Source of the DNA: Candidatus Oscillochloris fontis
Lineage (GTDB): Bacteria; Chloroflexota; Chloroflexia; Chloroflexales; Chloroflexaceae
Reading direction: 5' to 3'
NCBI RefSeq assembly: GCF_004138135.1
Contig: NZ_RYFD01000003.1
Location: 1-64,000, forward strand
Length of the DNA: 64,000 nt
The position numbers and the translations under genes are program-made. Positions 1 to 8,054 of the stretch are shown in pieces (within the stretch, counting starts at the first letter, position 1; each line of letters opens with the position of its first letter). Below the pieces are notes generated by a model. It ran no database searches. It was given only the letters and a program-made list of their open reading frames with translations, and had not been told where the DNA came from.

Positions 1-81
1 CGCTACGGGCGACGCAAGGAGCATGATCTGGCACGAAAGACCGTCTTTATCCGTACATACGTACTGCGTAAGGTGAGTTAG
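1..81 (+). CDS. 3' end of an unidentified gene (partial)
   Basis: Frame 1 is open from the left edge to a TAG stop at 79-81 and gives 26 residues ending in TYVLRKVS. The tail is rich in Arg and Lys. A strong promoter for the next gene begins only 12 bases after the stop, which fits a gene end. The stretch is too short to identify a family, and chance openness over 27 codons cannot be excluded. Confidence 0.4.
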   Translation, partial: RYGRRKEHDLARKTVFIRTYVLRKVS

Positions 82-92
82 TAGCTCTATTC

Positions 93-121
93 TTGACCTG
101 AGCCTAGCCCAAAGCTATAAT
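93..121 (+). promoter_or_regulatory. sigma-70-type promoter for the exported PPC protein
   Basis: TTGACC (93-98) and a perfect TATAAT (116-121) are separated by 17 bases. Transcription would start near 128, about 39 bases before the ATG at 167. GAGGAG at about 149 could serve as the ribosome binding site, although it is rather far from the ATG. Confidence 0.75.
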
Positions 122-166
122 GCGGCTAAACCCTGTTTACAGTCCTATGAGGAGCATGGTATCGCC

Positions 167-1579
167 ATGAAACAATCATTGCATATTCGTAATGTGAGCA
201 TCGCAGCCTTGCTCACACTCGTGCTCTTCATCGGCGCACAGTTCTGGAGTGCGACCCCAGTTCAGGCGCAGACGGCCAACCTCCAAGTGCTCAACTCGCC
301 CCAAATAGTTATGCCAGGAACCACCGGACGTTTCAACTTCAACCTCAACAATACGGGTGTACAACAGACCTTTACGCTCACCACAGCCACCTCCGGCGGA
401 GTGATTGCGACCTTTCCCACCGGGAACCAGGTTGTGGTTGGTGTCCCAATCACGGATGTCGCATTTAATGTTGATGTCTTCGTGCCTGCGACAGCGGTTC
501 CTGGAACCCAACTCGTTCAGACAATCAATGCCGCTTCGGGAACCCTCATCGTCTCCACCTTCTTCACGGTTACGGTTGGTGGTGCGACCCCAACCCCTAG
601 CGCCACACTGACACCGACGGCGGTTAGTTCGACCACCCCGACCAAGGGGGTGGTGTGTGTGGATGGTTTCGAACCCGACAACAATCCGGCATCTTCCAAG
701 GTCATTGATGTTAATACGGTTCAGCAACATACGATCTGCCCCGTTGATGACGAGGACTGGCTGATCTTCGGCGGTGTGGCGGGTAAGGTCTATACAATTG
801 ATGTCTCGCGCCAAGATCCGGGGATCGATCTGACCCTCGAACTCTTTGATGCCAACCTGACGAGCATCGCCTTCAACGATGACTTCTATAATCGTGTGCC
901 GACAAACCCCAATCCGGGCGATACCAAACCGCGTATCACCATCCGCATCCCTGCCGATGGGGTCTACTACGTTAAGGTGCGCGACGCGGCTGGACGGGGT
1001 GGGGTCAACTATATTTACGATATTGCCCTGATTGATGAGAGTTATGGCCCGACACCGACCATGGTGCGTGCGATCTGCCAGGATCTCTTCGAGCCAGATG
1101 GCTTGCCTGAACAAGCGCGCCTGATCACCTCCAATGAGATGCACGAGTCGCACCGGCTCTGCCCCGAAGGCGATGCGGATTGGGTGATGTTCTTCGCCAA
1201 GGCGAGTAAGCGCTATATCATCTTCACCGATACGCGGCGCTATGCGTCGCCCTCAGTCAATGGCGAGACCCAAGCCGGGGCCGATACGGTGATGATCCTC
1301 ACCGACCGCGATGGGGTCAGTGTGATTGACATGAATGACGACATCGCCGGTGGCAGTTCGCTCGACTCCCAGATCGAGTTTGTGCCTGAGGTGGATGGAT
1401 TCTACTTTGTACAGGTAAAGAATGTGGGCGATATTGGCAACCAGTTCATTCGCTACGATCTGACCCTTGTCCTCTGTACCCCTGGGCAGACGAACTGTGG
1501 ACGGGGGAATGTGAACACGACGCAGCCGGTCAATCCGATCACACCTTTGCCAACCGGAACCCCCGATGATGGGGTGTAG
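167..1579 (+). CDS. exported protein with two PPC-like (pre-peptidase C-terminal) domains
   Basis: A 470-residue protein with a clear Sec signal peptide (basic MKQSLHIR, hydrophobic core, cleavage near VQAQ at residue 35). Residues about 36-138 form a beta-rich CARDB/NEW3-like domain. A Pro/Thr linker (about 140-160) leads to two repeated modules, each opening with an FEPD motif (GFEPDNNP near 168 and DLFEPDGLP near 308) followed by a D-x-DW motif (DEDWLIF, DADWVMF). This is the pattern of PPC domains, usually found at the C terminus of secreted peptidases. No peptidase domain is present, so this is probably a surface or matrix protein, not an enzyme. It has its own promoter, and the next gene starts 18 bases after its stop. 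Confidence 0.88.
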   Translation: MKQSLHIRNVSIAALLTLVLFIGAQFWSATPVQAQTANLQVLNSPQIVMPGTTGRFNFNLNNTGVQQTFTLTTATSGGVIATFPTGNQVVVGVPITDVAFNVDVFVPATAVPGTQLVQTINAASGTLIVSTFFTVTVGGATPTPSATLTPTAVSSTTPTKGVVCVDGFEPDNNPASSKVIDVNTVQQHTICPVDDEDWLIFGGVAGKVYTIDVSRQDPGIDLTLELFDANLTSIAFNDDFYNRVPTNPNPGDTKPRITIRIPADGVYYVKVRDAAGRGGVNYIYDIALIDESYGPTPTMVRAICQDLFEPDGLPEQARLITSNEMHESHRLCPEGDADWVMFFAKASKRYIIFTDTRRYASPSVNGETQAGADTVMILTDRDGVSVIDMNDDIAGGSSLDSQIEFVPEVDGFYFVQVKNVGDIGNQFIRYDLTLVLCTPGQTNCGRGNVNTTQPVNPITPLPTGTPDDGV

Positions 1580-1597
1580 TAGCGAGTCTCATGGATC

Positions 1598-2776
1598 GTG
1601 AGTAATCATCTCCGCACCGAGGCTCGATTAATCATCCGCCATCTGAGTGAGATTGGCCCTCGCTTGGCTGGTTCGCCCCAAGAGGCGACGGTGGCGGCGT
1701 TCGTCAATGCGCGTCTGCGCCATACTGGTATGGGGGTGAGCACCAACCCGCTCCGGCTCACGCCCCGCCACCAGCGGACGTATGCACTGGCGGCGGCGGC
1801 GGGGTTGGTGGCGGCACTGACTGCGCTGGTGCTACCCATACCCGCGCTCATATTGGCATTGCTGGGCCTCCTCCTCTTGATCGTTAATCAGATCGTTGGC
1901 CCCCTTGTCCATATGGGCAAGCAACTTCTCAGCCAGACGATTGTCGGTAACCGGGCGATCTTCTGCGCTCATAGTTCTGCGCTTGGCCCCCCACCTCCAC
2001 GCTGGCGAGTGGTACTCCTCGCCCCACTCGATACCACCATGGCCCCACCATCCCGTTGGGATCTCGTTGGCCGCGTGGTGGCCCTGTTCGTCGTGGTGCT
2101 GGCCGCCCTGCTCGATCTGCTCCTGCCTGCACGCGGCTGGGTGTTGCTCAGTATCCCCGCCAGCCTGCTACTGGTCATCCAGATCCTCGCTTTACTGCGC
2201 GAACCCCAACCCGCCCCCGGTGATGCCGATACCGGCGCCCTCGCCACCCTGCTTCTCAGCACCCAACACCTACGCGATATGCAACGGGTTGAGGTGTGGG
2301 CAATTGCCGTCGGAGCTAGTGCGCTCGATCCCGCCGGGATCGAAGAGGTGCTGCGTATCTATCCCTTTGATCCCAACCATACCCTGCTGATCAGCCTTGA
2401 ACATGTGGGAAGTGGCACCCTGCACTACGCGCTCAGTCAGTCCGCCACCAGCCACCCCCTACTCACCCGTGCCACCACGTTTCTCCACCACCATTCCCAA
2501 CTAGCTCCGTTGCCCCAAAGTGTATTTCGTCACCATCTCGACAAGCAACGTCTGCCCCATCTCACCCTCTTCAGTACCATCCCCGACCGCCCCGATCCCG
2601 ATCTGTCTCTCCATGTCGCCGAGATGGTAGCGGGGATCATCGCGCAGATCGAGCAGGAAGAACTGCCCTCATCCGCTACTCGACCCGTCGTGGACGGTAC
2701 TGCACCGCCTCCGCCAGATGGGCTGCACCGATCTGTTCCACCCCGGCCAGATCGGCAATCGAACGGGCCAGTTTGA
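1598..2776 (+). CDS. membrane protein, degenerate M28-peptidase relative (pseudoenzyme)
   Basis: A 392-residue protein starting at GTG with no strong Shine-Dalgarno. It aligns by eye along its length with the intact M28 protein at 11986-13176: IGPRLAG matches IGPRPAG, VVLLAPLDT matches VVLLGHTDT, DADTGALATLL matches GANDNASAVACLL, and LISLEHVG matches FVDLEMVG. The metal-binding His, the catalytic Glu pair and the Asp of VDLE are replaced, so peptidase activity is unlikely. Hydrophobic segments occupy about residues 64-103 and 155-190. The last about 34 codons run antisense over the 3' end of comM (101-base tail-to-tail overlap) and give a Pro/Arg-rich low-complexity tail. The intact reading frame argues for a maintained non-catalytic role. 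Confidence 0.75.
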   Translation: MSNHLRTEARLIIRHLSEIGPRLAGSPQEATVAAFVNARLRHTGMGVSTNPLRLTPRHQRTYALAAAAGLVAALTALVLPIPALILALLGLLLLIVNQIVGPLVHMGKQLLSQTIVGNRAIFCAHSSALGPPPPRWRVVLLAPLDTTMAPPSRWDLVGRVVALFVVVLAALLDLLLPARGWVLLSIPASLLLVIQILALLREPQPAPGDADTGALATLLLSTQHLRDMQRVEVWAIAVGASALDPAGIEEVLRIYPFDPNHTLLISLEHVGSGTLHYALSQSATSHPLLTRATTFLHHHSQLAPLPQSVFRHHLDKQRLPHLTLFSTIPDRPDPDLSLHVAEMVAGIIAQIEQEELPSSATRPVVDGTAPPPPDGLHRSVPPRPDRQSNGPV

Positions 2777-4196
2777 GTACCCGGTGGTAGCCACGTGCCG
2801 AGAGGTTGAGTTGGCGCACCGCCGCCTTCATCAGGCTCTGACCGGCCCCATCAAGGCGACAATACTCGCGGATCTCGCCCGCCCCCATGTCGGCATTGGT
2901 CAGGCAGCGCGAATGGCTGCGAAAGCGCTGGGTTTGGCGTTCGCGGGCGGCCAGCACGCGGCTACGAATGTGGCTACTTGGTTCACCCAAACGCTCACTA
3001 CTCAGCTTCTCGTAGTTCACCCGTGGCACATCAACATGAATATCAATCCGGTCGAGTAGCGGGCCACTGATGCGCTTCTGGTAGCGGTTGACGAGCGCCG
3101 GAGAACACGTACATGCCCGTTCAGCATCGCCATGCCAACCGCACGGACAGGGATTCATCGCCCCGATCAGCATAAAATTGGCCGGGAAGGTGACACTACC
3201 CACCGCCCGGCTCAGCGTCACCACGCGATCCTCGATGGGCTGGCGGAGTACCTCCAACTTCGATCCAAACTCCGGCAACTCGTCGAGGAAGAGCACCCCC
3301 CGATGCGCCATCGAGACCATCCCCGGCTTGACCCGACCACCCCCACCGCCGACCAAGCCCGGCTGTGAGGTGGTGTGGTGGGGCGCGCAGAAGGGTCGCT
3401 GGCGCACGAGTGGCGTATCGCGGGGGAGTTGGCCACTCACACTATAGATTTTGGTCACCTCCAGCGCCTCTTCAAGGCCCAGTGGAGGCAGAATAGAGAG
3501 CAACGCCCGTGCCATCATTGTCTTGCCCGAACCGGGTGTGCCATTCATCAGGAGATTATGACCACCGGCAGCAGCAACCTCTAAGGAGCGCTTGACATGC
3601 TCTTGGCCGCGCACATCCTGAAAATCTATCGGGAAGCGGATCTCGCCATCTTCAAAGCGAGTTTGGGCTAGGTAGGGCGGAATCGGCGTCTGAGCGCTCA
3701 GATGATCAATCAGTTCGCTCAAGGTATGCACCGGAATAATCGTTGGCCCAGCGATCAGCGCCGCCTCGGCGGCATCTTCAGCCGGAAGAAAGATCGTCTT
3801 TATCCCGTGGCTACGCGCCACAGCGGCCATCGAGAGCACCCCATCCGTATGGCGTAGGCGTCCATCAAGGCCGAGTTCGCCCAAAAAGACCGCCGCATCT
3901 ACCGGAGCCTCGATCTGCTGATCTGCCAGGAGCAACCCAACTGCCATCGGGAGATCGTAGGATGGCCCCGCCTTACGCAGATCAGCGGGAGCCAGATTGA
4001 CCGTGAGCCGCTTGAGCGGAAAGCGCAGCCCTGAATTACGGATGGCCGAACGAACCCGTTCGCGGCTCTCTTGGACGGCGGCATCACCTAGGCCAACTAC
4101 CGTAAAGGCGGGCATCCCGCCCGCAATATCTACTTCAACTTCGACTAAGACCCCCTCAAGACCAACTAACGCACAACTATAGACCCGTGCGAGCAT
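2676..4196 (-). CDS. comM: ComM/YifB-family Mg-chelatase-like AAA+ ATPase
   Basis: 506 residues, the normal length for the YifB/ComM family. The N-terminal Lon-protease-like domain (about 1-165, beginning MLARVYSCALVGLEG) is followed by an AAA+ module with Walker A GTPGSGKT (residues 219-226) and Walker B GVLFLDE (about 300-306), and a C-terminal Mg-chelatase-type domain. In transformable bacteria ComM is a hexameric helicase that promotes branch migration of incoming DNA. No other competence genes lie nearby. The stop lies inside the coding region of the convergent M28-like gene. The start at 4194-4196 is the only sensible one because the family motif begins there. Confidence 0.95.
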   Translation of the reverse strand: MLARVYSCALVGLEGVLVEVEVDIAGGMPAFTVVGLGDAAVQESRERVRSAIRNSGLRFPLKRLTVNLAPADLRKAGPSYDLPMAVGLLLADQQIEAPVDAAVFLGELGLDGRLRHTDGVLSMAAVARSHGIKTIFLPAEDAAEAALIAGPTIIPVHTLSELIDHLSAQTPIPPYLAQTRFEDGEIRFPIDFQDVRGQEHVKRSLEVAAAGGHNLLMNGTPGSGKTMMARALLSILPPLGLEEALEVTKIYSVSGQLPRDTPLVRQRPFCAPHHTTSQPGLVGGGGGRVKPGMVSMAHRGVLFLDELPEFGSKLEVLRQPIEDRVVTLSRAVGSVTFPANFMLIGAMNPCPCGWHGDAERACTCSPALVNRYQKRISGPLLDRIDIHVDVPRVNYEKLSSERLGEPSSHIRSRVLAARERQTQRFRSHSRCLTNADMGAGEIREYCRLDGAGQSLMKAAVRQLNLSARGYHRVLKLARSIADLAGVEQIGAAHLAEAVQYRPRRVE

Positions 4197-4282
4197 GATC
4201 GCCCCCAGTTCTAGGTGGTGAAGAGTGCAACGTACCTATGTACCGTAAGAACAGGGCAGAAAGATGCGTTGGATTAAAGCTG

Positions 4283-4297
4283 TGCAAAATATTTGCA
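4283..4297. promoter_or_regulatory. TGCAAA-N3-TTTGCA palindrome upstream of promoter
   Basis: A perfect 6+6 inverted repeat with a 3-base centre lies 6 bases upstream of the -35 box of the following promoter. A further TTGCAAA overlaps that -35 box (4304-4310). Together they look like a two-site operator. The regulator is unknown. Confidence 0.4.
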
Positions 4298-4303
4298 AAA
4301 CCA

Positions 4304-4332
4304 TTGCAAACTTGTGAAGAAAGGTGTATAAT
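4304..4332 (+). promoter_or_regulatory. promoter for the small Cys-rich protein
   Basis: TTGCAA (4304-4309), a 17-base spacer, and a perfect TATAAT (4327-4332). The predicted start lies near 4339, leaving a leader of about 77 bases before the ATG at 4416. Confidence 0.7.
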
Positions 4333-4415
4333 ACCCGCATCGTCTTATGGGAGCCGACGCAGGCCCCACAAACAAGCAACAGAATGACATTACAGCACCT
4401 GGAAAGGGGCCACCA

Positions 4416-4646
4416 ATGCCACTCCAGCTCACCTTATGCCGTCTATGCGCACGCAGCCGCCCCGATTTCTTGCAGATGGTCAATCAACTCGCCGCCGAGT
4501 ACCCTGGCAAGATCGAGATCATCGAACTCGACTGTATGGCCGCCTGCGACGACGCCCCATCGGTGATGGTAGCGACCAAATATTATGCCCATGTGGCACC
4601 GCAACAACTCTCTGCTATGGTGCATGAGAAGATGGAGGAGGAGTAA
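4416..4646 (+). CDS. small thioredoxin-fold [2Fe-2S] ferredoxin-like protein
   Basis: 76 residues. The ATG at 4416 is chosen because GGAAAGGGG sits just upstream; an in-frame ATG at 4347 would add 23 unlike residues. Four cysteines lie in two pairs, CRLC near the N terminus and CMAAC after a strand-helix-strand stretch ending IIELDC. This is the arrangement of thioredoxin-like ferredoxins and DUF1636-type metal proteins. The redox role and partner are inferred only. It stands alone behind a strong promoter with an adjacent palindrome, and its stop directly abuts the stop of the convergent gene. Confidence 0.8.
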   Translation: MPLQLTLCRLCARSRPDFLQMVNQLAAEYPGKIEIIELDCMAACDDAPSVMVATKYYAHVAPQQLSAMVHEKMEEE

Positions 4647-5495
4647 CTAGATCGGCTGTAAGGCTAAGGCATGGATGGATTTCTGCCGCAAAAATGCCTG
4701 GGCGGATGGCAAATAGGCTGCTGCTCGGCGCAAATAGTCAGACGAGGTTGGATTGGCCCGCGCCGCCTGCGGGCAGACGATCCCCTGATTGTGCCACGCA
4801 GCCAAGGTGCGCCAACTTACCGGCGCACCTTCTGCCGCCGCCCGATAGAGACCGCGTTCCAGATTGGCAGCCAGATACTCAATCGCCAGATCATCACGGC
4901 TAATCTCGTTGGTGATCGCCGCCAAAAGCGCCTCTGGGGTCGCATAGTCCGCCAGATCGATCTGACTACCCACCACATGTATCGGCACATAGGCGACCTG
5001 TCCATCGGCAAGTGGAAGTTCGCCGCGCAAGATCTCTATGGCCACCGAGGGGCGCAGGTTGGTCGGCCAGACACTAAAGTCGCCCCCAACCCCACTGGCA
5101 TTCACCCGTCGTTGGAGATCCTGATAGAGTGGCGTCACCACCCGCAAAGGCGCAAGATCCTCCTCAAACCAGCCAAAATGTTCGTTATAGAGGATCGTCA
5201 CCATCACCAGCGCAAACTGCCGGTCGCTCATCCCCGATAGCTCTTGGCGGTTATGCCGACTCGCCGCCGCCAGAATGGTCGGGCGAAGGTGAACCATACG
5301 TTGGGCCATCTCTGGGCGAATATATGGCTCGATACTCAGCCCCGGTGTGCGTGCCAAATTGGGGCGACTCCCATGATTCCGGCTTGAAACGGGAGTGAGT
5401 TCGGTCTCAATCGCAAACGCAACCCGCTGCCCAAAGAGATAGATGATTGCTAACGCGAGTGCAACGACCCAGCGTTGAGATATACCAATGCGCAT
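4647..5495 (-). CDS. exported protein, possibly lysozyme/transglycosylase-like
   Basis: 282 residues with an N-terminal signal sequence (hydrophobic WVVALALAIIYLFG, cleavage probably after VAFA). GAGGGGCAG upstream of the ATG is a usable ribosome binding site. The mature part contains FALVMVTILYNEHFGWFEE followed by GGDFSVWPTNLRPSVAIEIL. Together these resemble the catalytic-Glu helix and the following S-x-G-like loop of lysozyme-fold cell-wall enzymes, but the match is weak. I do not recognise a firm family. The gene is monocistronic and convergent with the ferredoxin-like gene. Confidence 0.75.
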   Translation of the reverse strand: MRIGISQRWVVALALAIIYLFGQRVAFAIETELTPVSSRNHGSRPNLARTPGLSIEPYIRPEMAQRMVHLRPTILAAASRHNRQELSGMSDRQFALVMVTILYNEHFGWFEEDLAPLRVVTPLYQDLQRRVNASGVGGDFSVWPTNLRPSVAIEILRGELPLADGQVAYVPIHVVGSQIDLADYATPEALLAAITNEISRDDLAIEYLAANLERGLYRAAAEGAPVSWRTLAAWHNQGIVCPQAARANPTSSDYLRRAAAYLPSAQAFLRQKSIHALALQPI

Positions 5496-5641
5496 AACTG
5501 CCCCTCATAGAACCTGTGCGTGGGTTGGTGGTGCAGCATCGCACAATGCACAACGCCGTCGTTTGTGCCTAACAAACGTAGAATCTACCATAAGCTAGGA
5601 CTGCTGTACATCCGCCGCTTGATGGAATGATTCTTCCACCC

Positions 5642-5671
5642 TTGACACCCTAAAGCGCCCACCCGTATAAT
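5642..5671 (+). promoter_or_regulatory. sigma-70-type promoter for the GH18 gene cluster
   Basis: A perfect TTGACA (5642-5647), an 18-base spacer and a perfect TATAAT (5666-5671). It probably drives the GH18 gene and the closely spaced TPR gene, and perhaps the hydrolase behind them. Confidence 0.8.
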
Positions 5672-5700
5672 GAAGACGCTCATCTAAGGCGTTTGGTTGC

Positions 5701-7005
5701 GTGCGCCAAAGGGCCAGAAGACGTGTATTGATGAAACTAGGTCGCTCACTCTCCTTTAGTACGATCCTCCTCAGTGTGATCTATATCGTCGCCATCCTGG
5801 TTGCCGGTGCCCTGATCGCGCAGACCTTGATCATGGCACGATCTATTCCACTGGTGCAGGCAGCCAGTACCCCTGAGGTATTGGTGGCCACCCCAACCCC
5901 GTTAACCACGGCTGCGCCACTGATTATTCTCCCTACCCCGGTTCCGCCCACGCCGCTGCCCACCATCACCGACCTTGAAACGGCTCCGGTTAACTACCAT
6001 CCCAAGAGTGGGCGCTATATTGTGGTCTGGTTACCTTACAACATGAGCGAGGGTGCCCGCGCTTCTTTCGAGGCCAATAAGGATATTATTGATGATATTA
6101 GTCCCTTCTGGTACTCGACCGATTCGAGCGGACGGATCTATGGAACCCGGAATGATGAACTTGTTCAGTTGGCCCACGCCAATAATGTGCGGATCATTCC
6201 CTCGGTACATAATGTAACTGCAAACCCCGATGCGGTTGTGCCGGTGTTGCGCGATCCGCAACGCCGTGCGCTCCATATCCAGAATATTGTGGATGAGGTG
6301 CTGGCGCGAAACTATGATGGAATTGATATTGATTATGAAGCGTTGAGTAGTTCGCTCCGTGACGACTTCTCGATTTTTATCCGCGATCTCGGTGCCGCGC
6401 TCCACGCCCATGGCAAGTTGCTCACAATTGCCGTTCATGCCAAAGATAGTGACTACGGTGGTATGGGTGGCTTTCAAGATTGGGCCGAGATTGGGCAGCA
6501 TGTTGATCAGTTGCGCATTATGACCTACGACTACCACTGGCGAGGTGGTTCGCCGGGGCCGGTCGCGCCCGCCTACTGGATCGAGTCGGTCACGGCCTAT
6601 GCACGTAGTGTGGTTGATCCATCGAAAGTGTTGTTGGGGGTGCATTTCTATGGCTACGACTGGCCACCCGATGGGCCAGCAACCCCCCGTAGTTGGAGTA
6701 TCATTCAGGATATCATTAACGAGCAGGGTGCAACCGTCAATTTTATGGAGAGCAATGCCAATGGCCGGGTTGAGGAGAGTTATTTCTCCTACCGCAGTGC
6801 TCAGGGTACTCGCCAAGTCTGGTTTATGACGCAGACCGGCTTGGCCTCAAAGATCCAGACGGTGCAGGATCTCGATCTGGCTGGAATTGCGATCTGGCAG
6901 TTGGGCTATGAGAAGCCGGAATATTGGGAGACGGTGCGCCAAAATATGGTCGAAGATCCGACCTTGATTCAACGTTCGCTCAATCCGTTGATTCCAGATC
7001 ACTAG
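5701..7005 (+). CDS. membrane-anchored GH18-family glycosidase (YaaH-like)
   Basis: 434 residues from GTG 5701; ATG 5731 is an equally possible start and lacks only ten basic residues. One N-terminal membrane anchor (about residues 18-48) and a Pro/Thr linker (about 60-90) precede a TIM-barrel of glycoside hydrolase family 18. The signature DGIDIDYE (about 206-213) has the D-x-x-D-x-D-x-E catalytic pattern with the acid Glu at the end. RIMTYDYHW and a C-terminal GIAIWQLGYE complete the fold. Relatives include spore-germination YaaH proteins that cut peptidoglycan and chitinases that cut GlcNAc polymers; the substrate is not clear. The enzyme would act outside the membrane. The next gene starts 4 bases after its stop. 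Confidence 0.92.
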   Translation: MRQRARRRVLMKLGRSLSFSTILLSVIYIVAILVAGALIAQTLIMARSIPLVQAASTPEVLVATPTPLTTAAPLIILPTPVPPTPLPTITDLETAPVNYHPKSGRYIVVWLPYNMSEGARASFEANKDIIDDISPFWYSTDSSGRIYGTRNDELVQLAHANNVRIIPSVHNVTANPDAVVPVLRDPQRRALHIQNIVDEVLARNYDGIDIDYEALSSSLRDDFSIFIRDLGAALHAHGKLLTIAVHAKDSDYGGMGGFQDWAEIGQHVDQLRIMTYDYHWRGGSPGPVAPAYWIESVTAYARSVVDPSKVLLGVHFYGYDWPPDGPATPRSWSIIQDIINEQGATVNFMESNANGRVEESYFSYRSAQGTRQVWFMTQTGLASKIQTVQDLDLAGIAIWQLGYEKPEYWETVRQNMVEDPTLIQRSLNPLIPDH

Positions 7006-7009
7006 AACT

Positions 7010-8026
7010 ATGACCTCAGAACCCGCAATCAAGGCGAATAGTAGCGAGGCGCATCAGTTCTATCAGCGCGGGCTTGCGGCTGCCCGGGGTGGCCAGAAGC
7101 GGGTTGCCGAGGGGTTGCTCATCCGTGCGGTTCGGCTCGATCCGCAGCATGAGCGCGCCTGGCTCTGGTTAAGTGCAGTTGTGGAAGATCCACAGCAGCA
7201 AGCCTTCTGCCTTGAAGCGGTGTTGGGTATTAATCCTAACAACGAACCGGCGCAACGTGGACTGCGCACGTTGAAGGAACAGAAGTTGCTTGTCGGTGCT
7301 GCTAAACCTATCACTGGCCTCAGCCAACCGCCTGCGGATGGTGCGAAACCTCTGCATAATGATCATCAGGAGTCTTGGTGGATCACTTGGCGCCGCCGCC
7401 GCCGTGACATCAGCCGCGCACGATTGTTGATCTGGCTCTTCCCACTGATGCTGGTGGGCCTGGCGATGGGCCTGAACAGCATGGTGGCGATTGCGATCAC
7501 CCCCACTGCGGCACCTGCTACGGTCATCGCGGAACCAGTGGCCGCGCTGAGTGCCCCGCCAACGCCCACAATGGTCTCGATTCTGGAAGCCGAACCGATC
7601 TCGGTCATTGAGGGCTTGACGATCTCGTACCTAGAGGCCATCGCTCCGCTCCGTACAACCCTGCGCGATGCAACACTGGCCTATCGCAATGCCACCAGCC
7701 AACCGGGAGGATCGGTGGGCTATGTGGTCTCGACTCAGCACCTCTATGCGGTAGTACAACGTGCGATCAGCGACCTCGATAAGCTACGGCCACCGCGTAC
7801 GCTCCAACAGGCCCACAACGATTACCGGCGCGGCCTTGAATTGGAACTTGAGGGGCTTGGTGCGGTGCTGGAGTTCTACAGCGGCTATGATGTGGCGAAT
7901 GCGAACCATGCTGCGCAGCGCTTCCAAGAAGCGCGGGCCTATATTGAGCGTGCGACAATCACCTTCAATGCCCATAGCCAGCACATGGCTCAGTTGAGTA
8001 GTATTGGCCCCAATACTGCACGCTAG
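7010..8026 (+). CDS. TPR-containing single-pass membrane protein
   Basis: 338 residues. Residues about 10-90 hold two tetratricopeptide-like units (AHQFYQRGLAAARGG..., then WLWLSAVVEDPQQQAFCLEAVLGINPNNEPAQRGL), a pattern common in Chloroflexota membrane proteins. One transmembrane helix follows (about 140-160, LIWLFPLMLVGLAMGLNSM). The C-terminal half would be extracytoplasmic, mostly helical, and of unknown family. It is translationally close to the GH18 gene, so the two may act together at the envelope. Confidence 0.85.
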   Translation: MTSEPAIKANSSEAHQFYQRGLAAARGGQKRVAEGLLIRAVRLDPQHERAWLWLSAVVEDPQQQAFCLEAVLGINPNNEPAQRGLRTLKEQKLLVGAAKPITGLSQPPADGAKPLHNDHQESWWITWRRRRRDISRARLLIWLFPLMLVGLAMGLNSMVAIAITPTAAPATVIAEPVAALSAPPTPTMVSILEAEPISVIEGLTISYLEAIAPLRTTLRDATLAYRNATSQPGGSVGYVVSTQHLYAVVQRAISDLDKLRPPRTLQQAHNDYRRGLELELEGLGAVLEFYSGYDVANANHAAQRFQEARAYIERATITFNAHSQHMAQLSSIGPNTAR

Positions 8027-8054
8027 ATCGTCAATAATTCCAAGGGGGTATCGT

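Noticed and set aside
176-1153. Open frame of 325 codons opposite the PPC-domain gene
   Set aside because: It is Arg/Gly/His-rich shadow translation; the plus-strand gene has a signal peptide, promoter and domain repeats.
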